The notes beneath the pieces were generated by a model. It did no database searches. It was not told the DNA's origin and saw only the letters and a program-made list of their open reading frames with translations. A DNA stretch of 6,559 bases from DASUSF01 sp036375275 (lineage in GTDB: Bacteria; Pseudomonadota; Alphaproteobacteria; Geminicoccales; Geminicoccaceae), in NCBI GenBank assembly GCA_036375275.1, contig DASUSF010000009.1, positions 1 through 6,559 of the forward strand, written 5' to 3'. The position numbers and the translations under genes are program-made. How positions within the stretch are numbered: position 1 is the stretch's first letter; each line of letters opens with the position of its first letter. Positions 1 to 5,845 of the stretch are shown here, one piece after another.

Positions 1-45
1 GCGCAGCAGGCGCCGAGGGTGGAGGCCGGGGCGCAGCAGGCGCCG
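1..45 (+). repeat. 15-bp direct repeat in the msrA N-terminal linker
   Basis: The 15-mer GCGCAGCAGGCGCCG occurs at 1-15 and again at 31-45, a 30-bp period, and encodes AQQAP each time. The intervening 15 bases differ. The repeat may continue upstream of the window. It looks like a short in-frame duplication in a linker outside the catalytic domain. Confidence -1.
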
Positions 46-597
46 GTCGTGCAGGAGGGCCAGGCGGTCGCGACCTTCGCCGGCGGCTGCTTCTGGTGCA
101 TGGAGCCGCCCTACGACAAGCTGGACGGCGTGATCTCGACCACGTCGGGCTACATCGGCGGCGAGACCCCGAACCCGACCTACCGCCAGGTGTCGGCCGG
201 CGGCACCGGCCACGCCGAGGCGGTCCAGGTGGTCTACGATCCCGACGTCGTCACCTACAAGACGCTGCTCGACGTGTTCTGGCACAACGTCGACCCGACC
301 CAGGCCGGCGGTCAGTTCTGCGACCACGGCGATCAGTACCGGACCGCGATCTTCTTTCATGACGGGGAGCAAGAAGAGCTGGCGCGGCAGTCGCTGCAGC
401 AGCTGCGCCAGGACAAGCCGTTCGACGGCGAAATCGTCACCGAGATCACCGCGGCGGGCACGTTTTACCCGGCGGAGGACTATCACCAGGACTACTACGA
501 GAAGAACCCGATCCGGTACAAGTTCTATCGCTGGAACTGCGGCCGGGACGACCGGCTGGCGGAGCTCTGGGGCGACGCGGCCGGCGGCCACAGCTGA
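1..597 (+). CDS. msrA: Peptide-methionine (S)-S-oxide reductase MsrA (5' end outside window)
   Basis: Reduces the S-epimer of methionine sulfoxide in proteins and free methionine, using a catalytic cysteine re-reduced through resolving cysteines and thioredoxin. The signature GGCFWCMEPP lies at bases 82-111, with the nucleophilic Cys codon at 88-90 and a second Cys (GCFWC) at 97-99. Further family motifs are SGYIGG, GHAEAVQV, GGQFCDHGDQYRTAIF, the FYPAEDYHQDYY segment and the C-terminal WNCGRD, whose Cys at 538-540 is the likely resolving residue. The MsrA fold is complete from about base 76 to the stop at 595-597. The frame is open to base 1 with no ATG, so the true start is probably upstream; a GTG at 19-21 is the only alternative I can see and has no clear ribosome binding site. 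The residues before the domain are low-complexity, with AQQAP twice, and could be a linker after an unseen signal peptide. Family assignment is very secure; the start and cell location are not. Confidence -1.
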   Translation, partial: AQQAPRVEAGAQQAPVVQEGQAVATFAGGCFWCMEPPYDKLDGVISTTSGYIGGETPNPTYRQVSAGGTGHAEAVQVVYDPDVVTYKTLLDVFWHNVDPTQAGGQFCDHGDQYRTAIFFHDGEQEELARQSLQQLRQDKPFDGEIVTEITAAGTFYPAEDYHQDYYEKNPIRYKFYRWNCGRDDRLAELWGDAAGGHS

Positions 598-641
598 TCC
601 CGCGCGGGTCCGCCGCCGCGTCTCCCGCGCCCCGGGTAGAC

Positions 642-656
642 AGGCGCCCCGCGCCT
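642..656 (+). terminator. Possible terminator hairpin after msrA
   Basis: AGGCGC (642-647), a 3-base CCC loop and GCGCCT (651-656) form a perfect 6-bp stem 45 bases after the msrA stop. No T tract follows, so this would be an atypical terminator, and such stems arise easily in DNA this GC-rich. A 10-bp palindrome, CCCGCGCGGG at 599-608, lies directly after the stop and is an alternative. Confidence -1.
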
Positions 657-799
657 CGGTTGGACCGGCGTCCCGCGGCCTGGCGTCGGACGACGCCCGT
701 CCCGTCCTCGCGCGTCCTGGGGCCCGGGCGCGGCGTGTTCGCCGGCGCGTTCTCGTGGACGGCCGCAAGAGCGCGCGGTGCGCCGACTTCACCGGCGCC

Positions 800-846
800 T
801 TGTAACCGCGCCATCGCGATCCACCTTTATTTATGGTTGCAAAAGG
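800..846 (+). promoter_or_regulatory. AT-rich block with possible promoter and RBS of the M20 gene
   Basis: After about 200 bases of very GC-rich noncoding DNA, the run around CCTTTATTTATGG (824-836) and TTGCAAAAGG (837-846) is sharply AT-rich. It ends just before the M20 start codon. TTGTAA at 800-805 and the TATTTA at 828-833 resemble -35 and -10 elements, but the spacing (22 bases) is too long for a standard sigma-70 promoter. AAAAGG at 841-846 is a weak ribosome binding site 12 bases from the ATG. I infer that transcription and translation signals for the next gene lie here, without being able to fix the exact boxes. Confidence -1.
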
Positions 847-858
847 TAGCGGGCGCCG

Positions 859-2271
859 ATGCGACACGGTCAGCAAGCCATCCTGTCGCCGCGGGAGAGC
901 GTGCTCCAGCGGGCGGCGGCCGACTGGGACTCGGGCGCGTTCCTGGAGCGGCTCGCGGCGCTGGTCGCGGTGCCGAGCGAGAGCCAGGAGGCGCGGGGCG
1001 AACCGCACCTCGCGAGCTACCTGACCGATCACATCCGCCCGCGGCTCGAGAAGATCGGCTTCACCGCCGAGGTGCTGGTCAACCCGGCGCCGGCGGGGCC
1101 GCTGCTGCTCGCGGAACGGATCGAGGATCCGGACCTGCCGACCGTCCTGGTGTACGGCCACGGCGACGTGATCCGCGGCCTCGAGGACCGCTGGTCCAAG
1201 GGCCTGCACCCGTGGCGCCTGGTGGAGCGCGACGGCCGGATCTACGGCCGCGGCGTCGCCGACAACAAGGGCCAGCACCTGATCAACATGTCGGCCCTCA
1301 AGCTGGTCCTGGCGGAGCGCGGCCGGCTCGGCTTCAACGTCCGCTTCCTGATGGAGACCGCCGAGGAAGTGGGCTCGCCGGGCCTGCGCGAGATCTGCGT
1401 GAGCCACAGGGAGCAGCTCAAGGCGGACCTGCTGATCGCCTCCGACGGGCCGCGGCTCCGGGCCGACCGGCCGACCGTGTTCCTCGGCAGCCGCGGCGCC
1501 CTGAACTTCGATCTCGTGGTGCGGCTCCGCGACAGCGGCCACCACAGCGGCAACTGGGGCGGGCTGCTGGCGAACCCGGCGGTGATGCTGGCGCATGCGA
1601 TCGGCGAGCTCGTCGGCCCGTCGGGCGAGATCAGGGTGGCGGCGCTCCGGCCGCGGGCGATCCCGCCGGGCGTCCGTCGGGCGCTCGCCGAGATCGACCT
1701 CGCGCCCGAGAGCGGCGATCCGGCGATCGACCCGGACTGGGGCGAGCCCGGGCTCTCTCCGGCCGAGAAGGTGTTCGGCTGGAGCAGTTTCGAGGTCCTG
1801 GCGATGACCGCCGGCGATCCCGGGAACCCGGTCAACGCGGTCCCGCCGGAAGCCCGCGCCCGGTGCCAGATCCGCTACACCGTCGACACCGACCCGGCCC
1901 TGTTCCTGCCGGCGATCCGGGAGCGCCTCGGCGAGGCCGGCCTCGGGGCGGTCGAGGTGCGGCCGGCGGACGGCGCGATGTTCCGCGCGACCCGGACCGA
2001 CCCGGAGCATCACTGGGTGCGGTTCGCGGTCCGCTCGATCGAGCGCACCACCGGCGCGTCTCCGGTCGTGCTGCCGAACTCGGGCGGGTCGCTGCCCAAC
2101 GACTGCTTCGCCGAAGTCCTCGAGATGCCGACCATCTGGGTGCCGCATTCGCACCGCGCCTGCCGGCAGCACGCCCCGGACGAGCACGCGCTCGCCGCCA
2201 CGCTGCGCGAGGGGCTGATGATCATGACCGGCCTGTTCTTCGATCTGGGCGACCATCGCCCGACCCGCTGA
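859..2271 (+). CDS. M20-family metallopeptidase (dipeptidase / ArgE-DapE type)
   Basis: Predicted cytoplasmic di-zinc hydrolase that cleaves a peptide or amide bond, most likely in dipeptides; the exact substrate is unknown. The 470-residue protein shows the M20 metal and catalytic set in order: HGD (His101, Asp103), GRGVADNKG with the bridging Asp135, METAEE with the general base Glu169 and ligand Glu170, ASDGP with Asp196, and a C-terminal HAPDE with His438. The lid domain, about residues 210-335, contains HHSGNWGG, matching the HSG...GG motif of M20 dipeptidases, and NPVNAVPPEARARCQIRY. GGSLPN at 409-414 is a further family motif. No signal peptide is visible. The ATG is well supported because an in-frame TAG (847-849) lies 12 bases upstream, although the ribosome binding site is weak. 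Length fits M20 dipeptidases of about 450-480 residues. It stands alone between gaps of 261 and 125 bp. Related families include succinyl-diaminopimelate desuccinylase, acetylornithine deacetylase and carnosinase-like enzymes; the neighbours do not favour the biosynthetic ones. Confidence -1.
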   Translation: MRHGQQAILSPRESVLQRAAADWDSGAFLERLAALVAVPSESQEARGEPHLASYLTDHIRPRLEKIGFTAEVLVNPAPAGPLLLAERIEDPDLPTVLVYGHGDVIRGLEDRWSKGLHPWRLVERDGRIYGRGVADNKGQHLINMSALKLVLAERGRLGFNVRFLMETAEEVGSPGLREICVSHREQLKADLLIASDGPRLRADRPTVFLGSRGALNFDLVVRLRDSGHHSGNWGGLLANPAVMLAHAIGELVGPSGEIRVAALRPRAIPPGVRRALAEIDLAPESGDPAIDPDWGEPGLSPAEKVFGWSSFEVLAMTAGDPGNPVNAVPPEARARCQIRYTVDTDPALFLPAIRERLGEAGLGAVEVRPADGAMFRATRTDPEHHWVRFAVRSIERTTGASPVVLPNSGGSLPNDCFAEVLEMPTIWVPHSHRACRQHAPDEHALAATLREGLMIMTGLFFDLGDHRPTR

Positions 2272-2313
2272 GCGCCCGTCTCCTCGCCACCGCCCGCGCC
2301 CCTTCAGCGGACG

Positions 2314-2342
2314 TTCAGACCCGCCCTGCGATCTGCTATCGT
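2314..2342 (+). promoter_or_regulatory. Candidate sigma-70 promoter of the AI-2E gene
   Basis: TTCAGA (2314-2319) and TATCGT (2337-2342) are separated by exactly 17 bases. Each matches the sigma-70 consensus at four of six positions. The -10 box is preceded by TGC, giving an extended -10. Transcription would begin near 2349 and leave a leader of about 48 bases, which contains the 10-bp palindrome GGTCCGGACC (2370-2379) before the ribosome binding site. Confidence -1.
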
Positions 2343-2396
2343 GATGCGTCCGCGGCCGTCGACCAGAACGGTCCGGACCCTGGGGGAGTGGAGCCG

Positions 2397-3578
2397 GTGG
2401 CCGAAGTCACTTCGCGTGCGCGCAACCCGTCGGCCGATCCGTTGCGGGTCGTGGCCGACGCGCCGGCGGCCGAGCGGAGCCACCGCTGGCTGAGGGTGAT
2501 CGGCTTCAGCACCGGCGGGGTGCTGCTGCTCGGCATCTTCTACACGCTCTACTTCGCCAAGACGATCTTCGTGCCGTTCGTGCTCGCCTTCCTGCTCAAC
2601 CTCCTGCTCTCACCGGTGGTGCGCAAGCTGGCCCGGCTCGGGATCCCCGAGGCCTTGGGCGCGGCGGCGGTGCTGCTGCTGATGCTGGCCGCGGTCGGCA
2701 CCGGCGTCTTCCAACTGTCCGGGCCGGCGACCGACTGGTTCGAGCGCGCGCCCTACACCTTCGCGAGGTTCGAGCTCCGGCTGCGCGAGTTCAAGGCGCC
2801 GATGGAGGAGATCCAGCAGGCGACCAAGAAGCTCGAGCAGCTGGCCAACGGCGGCCAGGAGGCGGGAGCCGAGGATCCGGAGACGGTCGTGGTCCAGGGG
2901 CCGAGCATCGCCGAGACCTTCGTCGTCAGCACCTACAGCATCGTGGCGGCGATCGTGATCACCATCGTCCTGCTCTACTTCCTGCTCGCGTCCGGCGACC
3001 TGTTCCTCAGGAAGCTGGTGCAGGTGCTGCCGCGCCTGCACGACAAGAAGCGGGCGATCGAGATCGCGCGGCAGTGCGAGAAGGACATCTCCGCCTACCT
3101 GCTGACGATCACCTGCGTGAACGCCGCCCTCGGCGTCGTGGTCGGGGCCGCGATGTGGGCGATCGGGATGCCGAACCCGGTGCTCTGGGGCGTCCTCGCG
3201 GGCGTGCTCAACTACATGCCCTACCTCGGCCCGACGGTGATGATCGGCGTCCTGACCCTGGTCTCCATGGCGACCTTCTACGACTGGGCGGACATTCTGG
3301 CGCCGCCGGCGATCTTCCTGCTGCTCACCAGCCTGGAGGGCAACCTGATCACGCCGAGCATCCTCGGCCGCCGCCTGACCCTGAACCCGGTCGTGATCTT
3401 CGGCGCGATCCTGGTCTGGGGCTTCCTCTGGGGCATCCCGGGCGTGCTGATCGCGGTGCCGCTGCTCGCGGCGCTGAAGATCCTCTGCGACAACATCCCG
3501 CCGCTTTACGCGGTCGGCCAGTTCCTCGGCCGGCGCGAGCAGGACGCGCCACCGGCGCAGGAAGCGGGCGCCTCCTGA
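2397..3578 (+). CDS. AI-2E family transporter (PerM/TqsA-like inner-membrane protein)
   Basis: Polytopic inner-membrane protein of the AI-2 exporter superfamily. Members have been linked to autoinducer-2 export (TqsA), ion antiport and permease-like roles, so the substrate here is unknown. From the chosen start it has 393 residues, normal for the family. A hydrophilic N-terminus is followed by hydrophobic segments near 34-51, 55-72 and 87-108. A soluble, charged, helix-prone loop follows at about 112-172, then further membrane segments from about 177 to 365. Family signatures are plain: NYMPYLGP (272-279), EGNLITPSILGRRLTLNP (314-331) and WGIPGVLIAVPL (345-356). The start is a GTG at 2397-2399 because the purine-rich GGGGGAG at 2382-2388 sits 8 bases upstream; the in-frame GTG at 2388 would overlap that site. 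The frame stays open far upstream across the M20 gene, but that part is only a high-GC shadow. It is probably monocistronic, with its own promoter and a convergent downstream gene. Confidence -1.
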   Translation: MAEVTSRARNPSADPLRVVADAPAAERSHRWLRVIGFSTGGVLLLGIFYTLYFAKTIFVPFVLAFLLNLLLSPVVRKLARLGIPEALGAAAVLLLMLAAVGTGVFQLSGPATDWFERAPYTFARFELRLREFKAPMEEIQQATKKLEQLANGGQEAGAEDPETVVVQGPSIAETFVVSTYSIVAAIVITIVLLYFLLASGDLFLRKLVQVLPRLHDKKRAIEIARQCEKDISAYLLTITCVNAALGVVVGAAMWAIGMPNPVLWGVLAGVLNYMPYLGPTVMIGVLTLVSMATFYDWADILAPPAIFLLLTSLEGNLITPSILGRRLTLNPVVIFGAILVWGFLWGIPGVLIAVPLLAALKILCDNIPPLYAVGQFLGRREQDAPPAQEAGAS

Positions 3579-3587
3579 GGCGCCTGC
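3564..3587 (+). terminator. Strong hairpin over the AI-2E stop codon, terminator-like
   Basis: Bases 3564-3573 pair with 3578-3587 to give a 10-bp stem (nine Watson-Crick pairs and one G-T) closed by the loop CCTG at 3574-3577. The core is GGCGCCTC / GAGGCGCC. The TGA stop codon (3576-3578) lies partly in the loop. A smaller hairpin follows at 3592-3605 (GACGG, ACGA, CCGTC). There is no T run on either strand, so rho-independent termination is uncertain. The position between convergent genes would suit a bidirectional terminator or 3'-end stabiliser. Confidence -1.
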
Positions 3588-3611
3588 CGGCGACGGACGA
3601 CCGTCACCCGA

Positions 3612-4391
3612 TCACGCGCTCCCGGCGCTTTCGGCCTCCTCCGGGGCGGTCGGCTCGACCTCGCCCCGGCGCTGGAGCCAGAGTGCCAGCACCCAGCAGA
3701 AGATCGCCCACGATCCGCCCAGCGCCCAGCCGGCGAGGACGTCGCTCGGCCAGTGGACGCCGAGGTAGATCCGGCTGATCCCGACCGCGACGGTCAGGAG
3801 CAGCGCCAGCGCGGCGATGAAGACCTTGAGGCGCCGGCGCGGCTGCACCCGGGCGAGCAGCGCGCCGATGGTCAGGTACGCGACCGCGGACATCACCGAG
3901 TGCGCCGAGGGGAAGCTCGGGGTGAAGGTGCGTGCCGCGTGCGGCACGAGGTCGGGGCGGGGCCGCTCGAAGCCGTGCTTGATCGCGAAGCTCAGGATCA
4001 CGCCGCCGCCGATGGCGAGCAGGAGGAACAGCGCGGTCCGCCAGCGCCCGGCGAGGGCGAGGAAGGCCGCCGCCGCCAGGGTCAGCGACGCCAGCACCAC
4101 CGTGCTGCCGAGGGCGGTGATGTCGCGCATCGCCTCCTCGAGCCACGGCGGGCCGAGCGGGTCGGAGAGGTCGCCCGGCTCGCGGAACAGCATCAGCAGG
4201 CGCTGGTCGAGCAGCTCGGTGTCGCCCTCGATCACGTCCCCGGCCAGCTCGATGAAGCCCCAGAGCCCGGCCGCCCCCAGCAGCAGGCCCAGGATCAGGC
4301 CGAACTCGAGCGGCGCCAGCCGGGCGATGGCGTCCCGGAGCGTCCGGTCGCGTACCGGCCACGGGCCGCTCACCCACCGCGATGGCCTCAT
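3612..4391 (-). CDS. PAP2-family membrane phosphatase
   Basis: Integral membrane phosphatase of the type 2 phosphatidic acid phosphatase superfamily. It probably dephosphorylates a lipid phosphate such as phosphatidic acid, phosphatidylglycerol phosphate or undecaprenyl pyrophosphate at the outer face of the inner membrane. All three catalytic motifs are present in the 259-residue protein: K-x6-RP (Lys138 to Arg145-Pro146), PSAH (161-164, the usual PSGH with Ala for Gly) and SR-x5-H-x3-D (Ser206, Arg207, His213, Asp217). His164 and His213 would be the acid/base and nucleophilic residues. Hydrophobic segments lie near 29-50, 95-114, 117-137, 166-181, 188-206 and 218-239, the usual six-helix layout. 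The ATG at 4391 has a GGAG 10 bases upstream (plus-strand 4402-4405). It converges on the AI-2E gene with a 33-bp gap and diverges from the SRPBCC gene. BcrC-like undecaprenyl pyrophosphatase, PgpB-like and lipid A phosphatase functions cannot be separated from sequence alone. Confidence -1.
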   Translation of the reverse strand: MRPSRWVSGPWPVRDRTLRDAIARLAPLEFGLILGLLLGAAGLWGFIELAGDVIEGDTELLDQRLLMLFREPGDLSDPLGPPWLEEAMRDITALGSTVVLASLTLAAAAFLALAGRWRTALFLLLAIGGGVILSFAIKHGFERPRPDLVPHAARTFTPSFPSAHSVMSAVAYLTIGALLARVQPRRRLKVFIAALALLLTVAVGISRIYLGVHWPSDVLAGWALGGSWAIFCWVLALWLQRRGEVEPTAPEEAESAGSA

Positions 4392-4434
4392 CGCTTCAGC
4401 GCTCCGCGCAGGTCCACGGGCAGCGCCGCCCGGC

Positions 4435-4464
4435 TTGATCCGCCGGGAGCCCGCGCGCTATGAC
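4435..4464 (+). promoter_or_regulatory. Candidate promoter of the SRPBCC gene in the divergent region
   Basis: TTGATC (4435-4440) and TATGAC (4459-4464) are spaced 18 bases apart and each matches the sigma-70 consensus at four of six positions. The predicted start near 4471 gives a leader of about 48 bases with a strong ribosome binding site (GAGGGGGAAG, 4506-4515). An inverted repeat, CCCGGC (4429-4434) and GCCGGG (4442-4447), flanks the -35 box. I could not identify a matching promoter for the divergent PAP2 gene. Confidence -1.
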
Positions 4465-4518
4465 CGCACCCGACCGAGGCGGGATCATCCAGAAGCCGGC
4501 TCATCGAGGGGGAAGCCC

Positions 4519-5004
4519 ATGCGGGTCCGTGCCGTCAGCGCGTTCATCGCCGCCAGCGTCGTCGCGGCGGCACCGGCGGGGGCGCTGGAGGTCCAGCGCT
4601 CGGTCGAGGTCGCGGCCCCGCCGGACGAGGTCTGGGCCGCGATCGGGGAGGTCTGCGCGATCGCCGACTGGCACCCGGTGATCGCCAGCTGCCTGCCGGA
4701 GGAGGAGGGCGACTCGCTGTACCGGGTCCTGGAGACCGAAGACGGCGGGATCCTTCGCGAGCACATGATCGAGATCGACGACGCGGCGCACTCCTACACC
4801 TACTCGATCCTCGAGGGGCCGCTCCCGGTGCAGGGCTATCGCTCGACGCTGAGCGTCACGCCGGGCGCCGAAGAGGGCCGCTCCGTCATCCTCTGGCAGT
4901 CGGACTTCACGGCGCTCGACGTGCCGGACGAGGAGGCGGCAGCGATCATCGCCGGCATCTACGACGCCGGCCTGGAAGCGCTGGCGGCCCGTTTCGGCGA
5001 GTGA
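4519..5004 (+). CDS. Exported SRPBCC-fold (START/Bet v1-like) protein, function unknown
   Basis: A 161-residue protein predicted to be exported to the periplasm. The first 22 residues form a classic Sec signal peptide: MRVR, a hydrophobic core (AFIAASVVAAAPA) and an AGA cleavage site, giving a mature start at LEVQRS. The mature part reads as one SRPBCC domain: VEVAAPPDEVWAAIGE is the usual first strand and helix, WHPVIASC follows, then alternating strands (SLYRVLETEDGGILREHM, HSYTYSILEG, YRSTLSVTP, SVILWQSDF) and a long C-terminal helix at about 137-158. The family binds hydrophobic ligands in a cavity; MxaD and polyketide cyclase/dehydrase-type proteins are relatives in general pattern. Cys46 and Cys58 could form a disulfide. 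The ATG has a strong ribosome binding site ending three bases upstream. The ligand is not predictable; the divergent PAP2 gene hints at a lipid-related role, which is only inference. Its stop is two bases from the convergent DUF2244 stop. Confidence -1.
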   Translation: MRVRAVSAFIAASVVAAAPAGALEVQRSVEVAAPPDEVWAAIGEVCAIADWHPVIASCLPEEEGDSLYRVLETEDGGILREHMIEIDDAAHSYTYSILEGPLPVQGYRSTLSVTPGAEEGRSVILWQSDFTALDVPDEEAAAIIAGIYDAGLEALAARFGE

Positions 5005-5006
5005 GA

Positions 5007-5552
5007 TCAGCTGCCCGGCCCCGAGCGATGGGCGGCGAGGGCGGCCTGGAGCGCCTCGGCCACCTGGACCCGCTCCTCCGAGCTCAGGAAGGCGCCGATG
5101 GTGACCTTCTGCCCATGGGAGGCGAGGCTGAGCGTCGCCGGGCGCCGGGGCGGACGGTCCACCACGACCCGCACCCAGTAGGGCTCGAAGCGCCACTCCT
5201 GCTCCGCCCCGCCCGGCCCGAGCCGGCGCACCACGAGGCCGTCCCGGTCGAGCCGGATGAACTCGGCGCGCCGGCTCTCGCGGTAGTTCCAGCGGAACGC
5301 GAGGTAGAGCAGCAGGACGTCCAGGCCGAGGAAGCCGGTGACCGGCCAGGCGCCGATCAGGAAGAACCCCGCGCCGACCAGCCCGCTGACCAGGACCACG
5401 CCGGTCATCAGGACGGCGAAGCCCGCGGGCGGCAGCGACCGGCTCGGGTAGAGGACGGCGTCGAACCGTGGCCGCTCGCCCGCAGGCGGGTTGGGGTCGA
5501 ACCGCGGCGGCGGGCACGCGGGCGTCTCGACGACGCAGGTCGCTTCCGTCAT
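5007..5552 (-). CDS. DUF2244 domain-containing membrane protein
   Basis: A 181-residue protein matching the DUF2244 pattern common in alphaproteobacteria; its function is unknown. The family core starts at FDAVLYPSRSLPPAGF (30-45). Two hydrophobic segments follow, about 46-66 and 69-86, the second within IGAWPVTGFLGLDVLLLYLAF. Next comes the basic RWNYRESRR, then a soluble C-terminal domain with LDRDGLVVRR, WRFEPYWVRVVV, SLASHGQKVTIGAFLSSEER and a final helix. The layout suggests a two-helix membrane hairpin with a cytoplasmic tail. I chose the ATG at 5552 (MTEATCVV) because it gives the usual family length; the frame is open to 5783, but that extension is arginine- and proline-rich shadow sequence. 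No Shine-Dalgarno is visible, and a TATATT box ends seven bases before the ATG, so the mRNA may be leaderless. From memory, this family is often found next to nth in alphaproteobacteria, as it is here. Confidence -1.
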   Translation of the reverse strand: MTEATCVVETPACPPPRFDPNPPAGERPRFDAVLYPSRSLPPAGFAVLMTGVVLVSGLVGAGFFLIGAWPVTGFLGLDVLLLYLAFRWNYRESRRAEFIRLDRDGLVVRRLGPGGAEQEWRFEPYWVRVVVDRPPRRPATLSLASHGQKVTIGAFLSSEERVQVAEALQAALAAHRSGPGS

Positions 5553-5588
5553 GGCGGCGAATATAGGCGCGCGCGTCGGCGGGAGCGA
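5553..5588 (-). promoter_or_regulatory. Promoter of the DUF2244 gene, predicted leaderless
   Basis: On the minus strand, TATATT (plus-strand 5560-5565) matches the -10 consensus at five of six positions and is the only AT-rich patch in the area. Seven bases (CGCCGCC) separate it from the ATG, so the expected first transcribed base falls at or next to the start codon. The -35 position 17 bases upstream reads TCGCTC (plus-strand 5583-5588), a poor match. Confidence -1.
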
Positions 5589-5598
5589 GAGGCGAGGC

Positions 5599-5664
5599 GC
5601 AGCTTCGACGCAACCGGGTGGCAGGAGCGGGCGACGGCGCGCAGCTGCGCCGCAACCGGGTGGC
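5599..5664 (+). repeat. Imperfect 24-bp direct repeat between DUF2244 and nth
   Basis: Bases 5599-5622 and 5641-5664 are identical at 22 of 24 positions, with a 42-bp period. The shared core is CGCAACCGGGTGGC (5609-5622 and 5651-5664). The second copy overlaps a perfect 12-bp palindrome, GCGCAGCTGCGC, at 5639-5650. The role is unknown; it could be a duplicated regulator site or a remnant of a dispersed repeat. Confidence -1.
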
Positions 5665-5807
5665 CAGGCGTCCCGCCTGCGTCGGCTGCGCGTGGCGCCC
5701 GATGCCCACCGACAATGCCGTGCCCGCCCGGCGCCCTCCCGCCGCGGCCTCTGCAGTCGCGGCACGGATTCCCAGGATCGCATGGACCAGGGTCAGGATG
5801 CCGCGCG

Positions 5808-5827
5808 AAGGTTGCGGAAAGGTTGCG
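5808..5827 (+). promoter_or_regulatory. Helically phased tandem AAGGTTGCG repeat upstream of nth
   Basis: AAGGTTGCG occurs at 5808-5816 and 5819-5827, an 11-bp period that places both copies on the same face of the DNA, ending 18 bases before the nth start codon. GGTTGCG is the reverse complement of CGCAACC, the core of the direct repeat further upstream. This looks like a possible operator, though no regulator is known to me for this motif. A clear nth promoter is not visible. Confidence -1.
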
Positions 5828-5845
5828 CCGGGAGCCGGTGTCGCC

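Noticed and set aside
446..814. Possible minus-strand gene in the msrA-M20 gap
   Set aside because: It overlaps the end of msrA antisense, is low-complexity and has no recognisable domain; the gap looks noncoding.
660..2396. Very long plus-strand open frame continuous with the AI-2E gene
   Set aside because: Across 660-2396 it encodes arginine-, proline- and glycine-rich sequence in a different frame from the clear M20 gene. Only the part from about 2397 matches the AI-2E family, so the extension is a high-GC frame artefact.
3604..4377. Minus-strand open frame overlapping the PAP2 gene
   Set aside because: It is a shifted frame of the PAP2 gene with low-complexity Arg/Pro/Ala composition; the PAP2 motifs are all in the other frame.
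3817..4518. In-frame upstream extension of the SRPBCC gene
   Set aside because: It runs antisense through the PAP2 gene with shadow-type composition. The ATG at 4519 has a strong ribosome binding site and begins a signal peptide.
5599..5664. CRISPR-like repeat
   Set aside because: Only two imperfect copies with an 18-base interval and no cas gene nearby.
5553..5783. N-terminal extension of DUF2244 to an ATG at 5783
   Set aside because: The added 77 residues are Arg/Pro-rich, exceed the family length, and the region carries promoter-like and repeat sequence instead.
5618..5845. N-terminal extension of Nth
   Set aside because: The extension has no similarity to Nth N-termini, and the ATG at 5846 gives the family length with a ribosome binding site.
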